Assembly: GCA_030647005.1 (NCBI GenBank)
Contig: JAUSKG010000029.1
Coordinates: 1-34,146 of the forward strand
Length of the DNA stretch: 34,146 nucleotides
Source: a bacterium
Lineage (GTDB): Bacteria; Patescibacteriota; Patescibacteriia; JACPHY01
Direction of reading: 5' to 3'
Shown: positions 6,308 to 12,810 of the stretch, piece by piece
Position numbering within the stretch: position 1 is the stretch's first letter
Layout: the number at the start of each line of letters is the position of its first letter
Position numbers and translations under genes: made by a program
The notes under the pieces: generated by a model
Seen by the model: the letters and a program-made list of their open reading frames with translations, nothing else
The model's database searches: none
Told to the model about the DNA's origin: nothing

Positions 6308-7681
6308 CTATCCAGTAGACGGTGTGTGCTCTCTTGCAATGATATCATGCTCACCGCGCCGCACGTCGAATCGCCCCGGGTCATCGTCGAGGTGGAGGAC
6401 GAGCCCCTCGTCCGCGAAGGTGCGCGCGAGGATTCCCGCGAGCGCACCGGCGACCGATGCAAGGGTGGGGTGGACGAAGCGCGTCGCGCGGAGCTCTGCG
6501 AGGTAGACGAGCGCGGGGAGTGTTCCCGTGAGGCGATTGGGGAGCGCGTACCCCATGGCGATGTAGTACTGGGCAATTTCCTGTGGGACATCGAGTGCGG
6601 TGATGGCCTGCTCCTGGGTTGTGAGGAGGTGCGTCGCGGTGGCGCGGAGATCTATGGGGAGTGCGTCGAGGTACCACGGGTGGAATCCGTGACGCATGGT
6701 CACGAGCGGCATGCGCTGGACGACGGCGCGGTGGCGCTGAATATCTCGAAATGAACCGAAATCGAGCATGAATCCAAACTGCATGGCGCCGCACTCCGCG
6801 AGGTGTCGGGGGAGCTCGGTTTTTGGCGGGCGACGCTCGAGCACCGCACGGGAGCGCGCGAGGAGGGGACGATCGATCGTATCCTGGAGGAGGACGACAC
6901 CGTCGTACGGCTCGTGGTCAAAGAGGTACTCCTCGCGCATCCACGCAGCGTTGTACTGCTCGCTCGCGTCGTACCGTTTGGACGTGAACGAGCTCGGGAA
7001 CGCCTCGAGGAGGGCATCCTCGAGTGCGGAGGCGATGGTTTGGACTTCCGCGAGCGGGTGGTGTCGGAGCAGTGCGAGTTTGTCCGCCGCTTGTCGGAGG
7101 TTCGAGTGCCAGGCAAGGTTCGTCGTGGCGCCGGTGGGGAGGAATCCGCGGAGAATATCGAACGCGCGCGCGCTGATTGCTTTGCGGTAGATGGTTTCCT
7201 TCTCTCCTTCGTCGCGCGGGAACTGTTCCGTGAGGTGGTCGCAGAGGCGCGGGAGTGCGGTGAGGTAGAAGGCGCGCCACGCCTCGAGGATAGCGTTCCC
7301 CGATGCGGTACCGGTGGGATTTACGAACGCTTGTCGCGAGAAATCAATGTACCGCGTGGAGGACTCCTGGCCGCTGTAGAGTGGCCAGTCCTGGATGGCT
7401 TTCGCGGCGAGCATGGAGACGCCCTCGATGAACATCGTGATGCTCCCGCAATCGCCGATGGACTTGTGTCCGTAGCCAACGTAGAACTTCGCCATGAACT
7501 CCTCCGCGCCTTTCTCGCGGAGCTTCTCGAGGTGCTCGGCGACACCGCCGATCGAGCGCGAGTGGAGTGCCTGGAGCATCGCTTCTGCCTCCGGCGGGAT
7601 GTGCGCACCGGTATTGAGTACGAGCACCATGCCGCCTCCCGGGAGGGGGCGGGTGACGTGCGCGAGGGGGGAGTGCGGCAT
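6308..7681 (-). CDS. thyX: Double-length ThyX-type thymidylate synthase
   Basis: ThyX makes dTMP from dUMP using FAD and methylene-tetrahydrofolate. This 457-residue protein holds two ThyX-like halves. The N-terminal half has GHKSIGD, SGQESSTRYIDF (the SxRY end of the signature) and a full LPTGATTNLAWHSNLRQ substrate segment, but the RHR of the signature is replaced by QDWPLY. The C-terminal half has QRHRAVVQRMPLVTMRHGF, so RHR is kept and the SxRY end is altered, followed by LPNRLTGTLPALVYLAELR. Single-domain ThyX is about 220-250 residues and works as a homotetramer with active sites between subunits. Long ThyX forms are known, for example in Chlamydia. It is first in the operon and uses an extended -10 close to the ATG. 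Confidence 0.88.
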   Translation of the reverse strand: MPHSPLAHVTRPLPGGGMVLVLNTGAHIPPEAEAMLQALHSRSIGGVAEHLEKLREKGAEEFMAKFYVGYGHKSIGDCGSITMFIEGVSMLAAKAIQDWPLYSGQESSTRYIDFSRQAFVNPTGTASGNAILEAWRAFYLTALPRLCDHLTEQFPRDEGEKETIYRKAISARAFDILRGFLPTGATTNLAWHSNLRQAADKLALLRHHPLAEVQTIASALEDALLEAFPSSFTSKRYDASEQYNAAWMREEYLFDHEPYDGVVLLQDTIDRPLLARSRAVLERRPPKTELPRHLAECGAMQFGFMLDFGSFRDIQRHRAVVQRMPLVTMRHGFHPWYLDALPIDLRATATHLLTTQEQAITALDVPQEIAQYYIAMGYALPNRLTGTLPALVYLAELRATRFVHPTLASVAGALAGILARTFADEGLVLHLDDDPGRFDVRRGEHDIIAREHTPSTG

Positions 7682-7695
7682 ACGGACTGGGTCTC

Positions 7696-7701
7696 ATCGT
7701 A
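7696..7701 (-). promoter_or_regulatory. -10 element of the thyX operon
   Basis: On the minus strand TGATACGAT is an extended -10 (TGnTAnnnT) 14 bases before the thyX ATG, predicting a leader of about 7 bases. No good -35 was seen, which is usual for extended -10 promoters. Confidence 0.55.
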
Positions 7702-7731
7702 TCACTCCGGCGAGCGCGAGGCGAGTGGTAC

Positions 7732-7759
7732 TTGATGGCGCGGCGTGGGTGTGTATCGT
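7732..7759 (+). promoter_or_regulatory. Promoter of the HD-hydrolase gene
   Basis: TTGATG (7732-7737) and TATCGT (7754-7759) with a 16-bp spacer. It is divergent from the thyX promoter and gives a leader of about 55 bases. Confidence 0.6.
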
Positions 7760-7822
7760 GAGGAGGTAGCTCTTTTTCCACTGCGCTCACGCGCGCCACA
7801 ACCTCTGGAGGAGGGGAGAGTC

Positions 7823-8605
7823 ATGTCGAACAGCAGCAGTTTTGGAGTGTTCGCGAGGTACCAGGATCACCTGGATTGCATCACGGCGGGTATGAGTCGG
7901 GTGCGGCGATGGAAGGGGTACTACACGGATGGGATCGAGACCGTCTGTGAGCACACGATCCAGCAGTTGATGATCGTTCGTGACCTCTTCGATCTCGAAA
8001 TGGAGTACGGAAGCCCGCGTGGACTCGATGAGGTGCTGCTGCTCCGCTGCGCGCTCATCCATGACAACGGAGAAGGTGTGCAGGGATGGGATGCACCGGA
8101 GCCGCTCAAGCGACATTCGGTGATCGGTCCAGCACTTCAGCAGATGGAAGATGACGCAATGCGCGAGGGCATCATCAAACCGATGCCGATCCGGCTCGCG
8201 GAACGCCTTGAGCGGGATTACGCGCTGAGCGGCGATCTCGTGAGTCGCAATGGCCGGTTTTTCCGCGCGAGCGAGGTGGTGGGGTACACGATTCGTGCCG
8301 TGCAGCAGTACCGGATCGGGAAGAACGATCCCAGCTCCATCGCGCGTCGGCTCGGGTACGAGGTTTTCGTTACCCAGTACGAGAATCTTTGGGGCTGGGC
8401 GGACGAATTCGCGAGCGTGCGCATCATGTTCGACCAGTTTCGTGAGGAGGTGGAGGACGCGCTCTGCAACGACGAGGCCTGCGTCGCGTACGCGGCGAAG
8501 GTCGGGAAGAGCGACGCGATTCGCGCGCAGATCGCTGCGCGCTATGGCAGCCCGTATGTTGCGGGCACCGTGGACAAGATGGTGCGTCGCGCGACGGAGG
8601 ACTAG
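7823..8605 (+). CDS. HD-domain hydrolase, possibly a nucleotidase
   Basis: The 260-residue protein starts at ATG 7823, preceded by GGAGGAGGGG 5-6 bases away. It carries the metal-binding His and His-Asp pattern of HD phosphohydrolases: EHTIQQL near residue 41, then ALIHDNGEG about residue 80, with a later KRHS and a conserved acidic helix. The arrangement resembles YfbR/HDDC2-type 5'-deoxynucleotidases, which hydrolyse dNMPs, but I cannot exclude another phosphohydrolase. Its placement between thyX and dut/dcd supports a nucleotide role. It is a single-gene unit ending in a strong terminator at 8616. Confidence 0.75.
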   Translation: MSNSSSFGVFARYQDHLDCITAGMSRVRRWKGYYTDGIETVCEHTIQQLMIVRDLFDLEMEYGSPRGLDEVLLLRCALIHDNGEGVQGWDAPEPLKRHSVIGPALQQMEDDAMREGIIKPMPIRLAERLERDYALSGDLVSRNGRFFRASEVVGYTIRAVQQYRIGKNDPSSIARRLGYEVFVTQYENLWGWADEFASVRIMFDQFREEVEDALCNDEACVAYAAKVGKSDAIRAQIAARYGSPYVAGTVDKMVRRATED

Positions 8606-8615
8606 CGCACACGAG

Positions 8616-8642
8616 AGGCCTCCGGCATTATGCCGGAGGCCT
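8616..8642 (+). terminator. Terminator after the HD-hydrolase gene
   Basis: A perfect stem (AGGCCTCCGGCA with TGCCGGAGGCCT) with a 3-base loop, followed by TTGTT, 11 bases after the stop. Confidence 0.8.
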
Positions 8643-8682
8643 TGTTCATTTCGGAGAGTACATACCACCTCTCCCTCCCTCA

Positions 8683-8716
8683 CCCTCCCTCTCCCCGAGT
8701 ACGCGGAGAGGGAGGG
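8683..8716. repeat. Purine/pyrimidine-rich palindromic repeat downstream of dut
   Basis: CCCTCCCTCTCC (8683-8694) pairs with GGAGAGGGAGGG (8705-8716). It belongs to the same general CCCTC-rich style as the in-frame elements, but is a different sequence. It ends 10 bases from the dut stop and may act as the dut terminator. Confidence 0.6.
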
Positions 8717-8725
8717 GATAAGAAT

Positions 8726-9163
8726 TTACGCCCCCGTACTGCCCCAGCCGCCGCGGGTCTTTGCGATGACATCTTTTTGCGCGATTTCGATCCACACTGC
8801 GCGGGAGGTGGGTGTGAAGAAGCCCTGTGCAAGGCGCTGGCCGCGTTCGACCATCACCGGTTGGTCTGTAATGTTGCGCAGCGCGAGGAGGAGTTCATCG
8901 TCCGGGCCGCAGTAGTCCTCGTCCACGATGCCGAGCTGGTTCGCGAGGACGAGTCCCTTCTTGTGGAGCGACGAGCGTCCTGCAATGAGGAGCGCGTAGC
9001 CGGCGGGCACTGCGACGATGAGGTTTGCGGGGACGTACGCCACGGCACCGGGCGCGATCGTTGCATCCACGCGCGGCGCGAGATCAAACGCCACCGCGCC
9101 CTCCGTCTGGTAGGTCGGAAGGGGGAGGGACGTGTCGATGCGGGTGATCGTGACGGAGAGCAT
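8726..9163 (-). CDS. dut: dUTP diphosphatase
   Basis: dUTPase hydrolyses dUTP to dUMP, preventing uracil incorporation and supplying ThyX with substrate. The 145-residue length is standard for the trimeric family. All five motifs are visible in order: AVAFDL (I), GRSSLHKKGL (II), GIVDEDYCGPDDELLLALRN (III), ERGQRLAQGFF (IV) and RGGWGSTG (V). Motif V has Trp where Phe is most usual. A repeat element (9183-9315) separates the gene from dcd, so it may have its own promoter, but only a weak -10-like sequence is seen just upstream of the ATG. Confidence 0.93.
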   Translation of the reverse strand: MLSVTITRIDTSLPLPTYQTEGAVAFDLAPRVDATIAPGAVAYVPANLIVAVPAGYALLIAGRSSLHKKGLVLANQLGIVDEDYCGPDDELLLALRNITDQPVMVERGQRLAQGFFTPTSRAVWIEIAQKDVIAKTRGGWGSTGA

Positions 9164-9182
9164 GGGGAGATTCCTAGTATCG

Positions 9183-9315
9183 TGTCATTGCGAGGAGTCC
9201 TCGACGTGGCAATCCCGGTCATCGGCGCACGCCAATCCGACAAGAGCAGTACGCCCCTTGTCCGGTGATGACCCGGATTGCCACGTCACTCGCGGACTCG
9301 CTCCTCGCAATGACA
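9183..9315. repeat. TGTCATTGCGAG inverted-repeat element between dcd and dut
   Basis: Perfect 15-bp terminal arms (TGTCATTGCGAGGAG at 9183-9197 and its complement at 9301-9315) enclose inner arms CGTGGCAATCC / GGATTGCCACG. It has the same family ends as 1065-1252 and 23722-23790. It starts 3 bases from the dcd stop, so it could also end the ribosomal operon. Confidence 0.85.
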
Positions 9316-9317
9316 CA

Positions 9318-10481
9318 CTACGCCTCAGTGACGAGGTGCGTCATCGCGAGAGGGCCGAGGTTGAGATTGGCGGATTCGCGCGTTGCTTCCGTTTGGAAAT
9401 GTTTGGAGAGGCGGGGGCCGCGTTGGAGGGTGTAGTGGGACTGGAGTTCTCCGGTTCCATACGGGCGGTCCGCAGGTGCGGCGAGGCGCTCGAAGACCAC
9501 CTTGCAGACCGGCTGGCCGTGACGCAGGATGACATCGTTGTCCTGGAGGATCATCTCGAGGACGATGGGTGCTGCAGGGGTTTCACCGGTTTTGCCAAAC
9601 CCAAATCCCGGGTCGCCAAAGCCCGCGTAGTGCGAGCGGAACTCGCCTTTGGAGGGATCGTATGCCGCCATCTCGCAGGCGAAGGTTGGCGGGACGCGGA
9701 CGTGCTCGAGTGTTGAGAGGATGTAGAATTCGTCGCGACGCAGGATGAGCTGTCCGTTCTTGGGTTTGTGGAGTGGCTCGAAGAAGTCGTTGGGATCATG
9801 GGTGCGCGAGCGGAAGTCCAGGATGATGCCCGAGGACTGGCGGCACTTGTAGCCAATCACCGGCTGGTCGAGATCCACGGTGAGCGTCATGCCGCCGCGC
9901 GCGTCGAACTCGACGCGATCCTTGGAGATGTGGATGCCATTCGCGGTGTGGAGGAGTGTCTCCTCATCGTAGAGTGCCTCGAGCTCCGCGCGCGAGAGTG
10001 TCGTGTCGGCGTTGAAGAAACGGATCTGGTTGAGCGCGTCGCCTGCGCTGAGCTTGATGGAGAACGATCGCGGGATGAGGAGGACCCAGAGTGCGCCGTG
10101 GTACCCGCGCGGGAGCGCGTCGAACCGTGGCACGCCGTCCGCGAGGAGGCGCACCTGGAGGTTCACGCGGCCCGTGGAGGATTTGTTGTTCGCACGCGCG
10201 TAGACCGTCCCGCGGAGCGCGAGCGTCTCGTTGAGCCGCGCGAGGTAGATGCCGCCGCACTCGAGCGGTTTGCCGAGGTCCCACGGGAAGAGCGAGCCCT
10301 CGCGGAGGAGATCGTTGATGGCCTCGCCGACGCGCGGGAGGAAGACCCCCTTCATCTTGTAGATCTCGTCTGAGATCGTGAGGTCGAGCGATGATGGCTG
10401 CACGCGCGACGCGTCAGACCCCGTGACCCCGCCATCGCGGAGCATCTGTTCGATCATCTGCGAGGGGAACGCGCCGAGCAT
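9318..10481 (-). CDS. dcd: Two-domain dCTP deaminase
   Basis: The 387-residue protein matches the long dCTP deaminase type (about 360 residues, two dUTPase-like folds), which converts dCTP to dUTP. Signatures in the first half include QPSSLDLTISDEIYKMKGVFLP and ANNKSSTGRVNLQVRLL with the conserved SSTGR. In the second half FYILSTLEHVRVPP, EMAAYDPSKGEFRSHYAGFGDPGFGFG and LRHGQPVCKVVFERL follow in order. The C-terminus, after LSKHF, is extended by about 25 residues. It lies 16 bases after rplA and is the last gene of the secE-nusG-rplK-rplA-dcd unit. No Shine-Dalgarno sequence is seen. Together with dut and thyX it gives a dCTP-to-dTMP route. Confidence 0.92.
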   Translation of the reverse strand: MLGAFPSQMIEQMLRDGGVTGSDASRVQPSSLDLTISDEIYKMKGVFLPRVGEAINDLLREGSLFPWDLGKPLECGGIYLARLNETLALRGTVYARANNKSSTGRVNLQVRLLADGVPRFDALPRGYHGALWVLLIPRSFSIKLSAGDALNQIRFFNADTTLSRAELEALYDEETLLHTANGIHISKDRVEFDARGGMTLTVDLDQPVIGYKCRQSSGIILDFRSRTHDPNDFFEPLHKPKNGQLILRRDEFYILSTLEHVRVPPTFACEMAAYDPSKGEFRSHYAGFGDPGFGFGKTGETPAAPIVLEMILQDNDVILRHGQPVCKVVFERLAAPADRPYGTGELQSHYTLQRGPRLSKHFQTEATRESANLNLGPLAMTHLVTEA

Positions 10482-10497
10482 AAAAGACGGAAGTCGT

Positions 10498-11184
10498 TCA
10501 GGACGGGATACGCACGCGCACGCCAGGTCCCATCGTGGGGCAAAGTGTCACGGATTTCACGAATGTCCCTTTGGAGGACGGCGGCTTCGCGCGGCGGATG
10601 GCACCCATGAACGCATCGAAGTTCTCCTGGAGTTTCACCGCGTCCCACGAGACACGGCCGATGATTTGGTGGACGTTCGCGGTGTCGTCGTTCTTGAACG
10701 CGACCATGCCACCCTTGAGATTCTCGATCGTTTGCGCGATCGTCGTGGTGACGGTTCCGTTCTTTGGTGACGGCATGAGCCCGCGTGGGCCGAGGAGCTT
10801 CGCGATCTGCGCGAGGTCCTTCATCATGTCCGGCGTTGCAACCGCGACGTCGAAGGCGATCTTTCCCGTTGACTTAATCTCCTCGATGAGCTCCTTCCCG
10901 CCGACGAGGTCCGCGCCTGCGTCCGTGGCCTCCTGCTGCTTGTCGGGACCAACGAACACCGCGATGCGCTTCGTCTTCCCCGTGCCGTGCGGGAGGATGA
11001 CGGTCGTGCGGACCTGCTGGTCGCCCTTCTTGGGATCGATACCGAGGCGGACGTGCGCCTCCACCGCGCCGTCGAACGACGACAGGGAGGTCTTCTGGAC
11101 GAGCGCGATCGCTTCGGGCGGGAGGTATGTCTTCGTCCGGTCAACGAGCTTCGTGCGTGCCTGGTAGCGTTTGCCGTGTGCCAT
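10498..11184 (-). CDS. rplA: 50S ribosomal protein L1
   Basis: L1 binds 23S rRNA at the L1 stalk and usually represses its own operon. The 228-residue protein starts at MAHGKRYQART (ATG 11184). An in-frame ATG 15 codons upstream is less conserved. Signatures: VILPHGTGK, LGPRGLMPSPKNGTVT and NFDAFMGAIRRAKP. No clear Shine-Dalgarno sequence. It lies 66 bases after rplK. In most bacteria rplJ and rplL come next; here dcd does. Confidence 0.95.
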   Translation of the reverse strand: MAHGKRYQARTKLVDRTKTYLPPEAIALVQKTSLSSFDGAVEAHVRLGIDPKKGDQQVRTTVILPHGTGKTKRIAVFVGPDKQQEATDAGADLVGGKELIEEIKSTGKIAFDVAVATPDMMKDLAQIAKLLGPRGLMPSPKNGTVTTTIAQTIENLKGGMVAFKNDDTANVHQIIGRVSWDAVKLQENFDAFMGAIRRAKPPSSKGTFVKSVTLCPTMGPGVRVRIPS

Positions 11185-11250
11185 AGAGGTGTCGTGGTAC
11201 GAGCGGACCGATGTCATCGGACCTCCCACAAAGTTACTGATGAGTCAATG

Positions 11251-11676
11251 CTACGAGATGATGGTGACACCCATCTGCCGTGCAGTACCGGCGATGATCT
11301 TCTTCGCCTGCTCCACGTTGGTCGTGTTGAGGTCCGGGAGTTTCGTCTCGGCAATCTGCGTGAGTTGTGCGTCGGAGAGCGCGCCAACCTTCTCCTTGTG
11401 CGGCTTCCCGGAACCGCTCTTGATCTTGAGCGTCTTTTTGATGAGCTCCGCTGCGGGCGGGGTCTTCATGATGAACGAGAACGAGCGATCCTCGTACACG
11501 GTGATGATTGTCGGGATGATGTCGCCGCTCTTGTCTGCGGTCTTCGCGTTGAACGCCGCGCAGAATTCCTGGATCGCAACGCCGTGCTGACCGAGCGCCG
11601 GACCAATCGGCGGCGCGGGATTCGCCTTGCCTGCCGGAATCTGGAGCTTGATGAATGTCTTGATCTTTTTGGCCAT
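11251..11676 (-). CDS. rplK: 50S ribosomal protein L11
   Basis: The 141-residue protein has the complete N-terminal [22 protein letters not shown] segment (release-factor and thiopeptide contact region; quoted by its ends QIPAGK and ALGQHGV) and the C-terminal rRNA-binding domain with [15 protein letters not shown]. It starts 2 bases after the nusG stop, so it is translationally coupled. L11 forms the GTPase-associated centre with 23S rRNA. Confidence 0.97.
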   Translation of the reverse strand: MAKKIKTFIKLQIPAGKANPAPPIGPALGQHGVAIQEFCAAFNAKTADKSGDIIPTIITVYEDRSFSFIMKTPPAAELIKKTLKIKSGSGKPHKEKVGALSDAQLTQIAETKLPDLNTTNVEQAKKIIAGTARQMGVTIIS

Positions 11677-11678
11677 AC

Positions 11679-12224
11679 CTAGATTTTCTTAATCTGGAGG
11701 AAGTCGAGTTCGACTGGTGTCTCGCGTCCGAACATGGAGACGAGCACCTTCACCTTGCCGCGCGCCTCGTCAATGTCATCCACTTTCCCCTCAAAATCCT
11801 TGAACGGGCCGTCCGTGATGCGGACCGGGGAGTTGAGTGTGACGTCAATCTTGTACTTGGGCTCCTCGACACCCATGCGCTGCTTCAGTGCGTTGATCTC
11901 CTCATCGGATACCGGTGTCGGTGTGGTTCCTGTTCCGATGAAGCCCGTGACGTTCGGCGTATTGCGAACGACGTACCAGGAGTCATCGGTGACCACCATC
12001 TCGACGAGCACGTAGCCCGGGAAGATTTTTTCCTCGAGGATACGCCGCTTGCCGTTCTTGATTTTGATCTTCTTCTCCTTGGGAATGAGGATGTTGAAGA
12101 TTTTGTCCTCCATCCCCATGGAGTCAATGCGTTGACGGAGGTTTCCTGCGACGTTCTCCTCGTATCCGGAGTACGTGTGCACCGCGTACCACCTGCGCCC
12201 GGCGGAAGTTGTTTGACGAGCCAT
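11679..12224 (-). CDS. nusG: Transcription elongation factor NusG
   Basis: The 181-residue protein has the NGN domain ([18 protein letters not shown] at the start, [22 protein letters not shown]) and a C-terminal KOW domain ([19 protein letters not shown]). NusG binds RNA polymerase and couples it to ribosomes or Rho. The order secE-nusG-rplK-rplA is the universal bacterial one, with 21 bases between secE and nusG. Confidence 0.97.
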   Translation of the reverse strand: MARQTTSAGRRWYAVHTYSGYEENVAGNLRQRIDSMGMEDKIFNILIPKEKKIKIKNGKRRILEEKIFPGYVLVEMVVTDDSWYVVRNTPNVTGFIGTGTTPTPVSDEEINALKQRMGVEEPKYKIDVTLNSPVRITDGPFKDFEGKVDDIDEARGKVKVLVSMFGRETPVELDFLQIKKI

Positions 12225-12245
12225 AGAGAGCGTTGCGCGACCGGG

Positions 12246-12434
12246 CTAGCGCAGTCGAATGAACTGCTCAAAGAGTACAGTGAAAACGTAGTCGGCGACG
12301 CCAATGAACGCGGCAACGAACAGCGACACACCGATGACGAGGATGGAGTGCGTCGTGAGCTGCTTCTTGCTCGGCCAGATGACCTTGCCGATCTCATGCC
12401 GACATTCCTTGAGGTAGGCACTGAGTTTTGTCAT
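12246..12434 (-). CDS. secE: Preprotein translocase subunit SecE
   Basis: A 62-residue single-span SecE: an N-terminal amphipathic part (YLKECRHEIGKVIWPSKKQL, quoted at full 20 residues) with the conserved W-P-S/T-K signature, followed by one membrane helix (ILVIGVSLFVAAFIGVADYV). It stabilises SecY in the inner membrane. The start at 12434 fits the family. The frame stays open upstream for another 160 codons, but that stretch crosses a promoter and a hairpin and is not coding. A near-consensus promoter lies about 58 bases upstream. Confidence 0.93.
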   Translation of the reverse strand: MTKLSAYLKECRHEIGKVIWPSKKQLTTHSILVIGVSLFVAAFIGVADYVFTVLFEQFIRLR

Positions 12435-12491
12435 AGGCGTACCAGCGCGACCTGATTCTAAAACAGACCCCTGGCGGGGGCTGACACTCCT

Positions 12492-12520
12492 ACCGTACAT
12501 TGCGTGGGAAATGCTGTCAA
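12492..12520 (-). promoter_or_regulatory. Promoter of the secE-nusG-rplK-rplA operon
   Basis: On the minus strand TTGACA (12520-12515) and TACGGT (12497-12492) with a 17-bp spacer. The leader is about 50 bases and contains a CCCC/GGGG hairpin. Confidence 0.8.
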
Positions 12521-12536
12521 CTAGGGGAGGTGACGC

Positions 12537-12569
12537 ACCGAGCACTCCGCGGGTGGCGGAGTGCTCGGT
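12537..12569. terminator. Hairpin between gyrB and secE
   Basis: A perfect 14-bp stem (ACCGAGCACTCCGC with GCGGAGTGCTCGGT). On the plus strand it is followed by AGGTTTATTT; on the minus strand no T-run follows. It can end gyrB read-through about 240 bases beyond the stop, or end an antisense transcript. Confidence 0.65.
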
Positions 12570-12810
12570 AGGTTTATTTGAGGTCCCCACGAGGTGGGGC
12601 GCCGGGTGCTTCGCGGACTCGTCAGTCCGGAGGCGAGGTGCGGCATCGTCGCGTGTCGCGCTCGTCAGCGTTCCACCGAACGGTGCTGCGGATTGTGCAC
12701 CATCCATCCCCACGTCTGGAGTATGGCGGGTGCACGGGTGTTGCGCGTATCGAACCCCGCGCGCGGGGCCGATCTGCACTGCATACCAATGCTGGGCGAT
12801 GGTTCGACGG
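12570..12810. other. Non-coding stretch between gyrB and secE
   Basis: About 240 bases with no convincing gene. It contains several short hairpins, for example GGTCCCCACGAGGTGGGG-like at 12583-12599 and GGACT/AGTCC at 12615-12628. It could be the gyrB 3' UTR or a small RNA. Confidence 0.4.

Noticed and set aside
12605-12640. Hammerhead-ribozyme-like CTGACGA followed by GTCC on the minus strand
   Set aside because: The CUGANGA core matches, but the second arm (GGAC) and the GAAA box are missing; the bases are explained by a simple GGACT/AGTCC hairpin.
12735-12800. tRNA-like sequence on the minus strand (TTGGTATGC and GGTTCGATA)
   Set aside because: The T-stem and anticodon stem do not pair and no acceptor stem could be closed.
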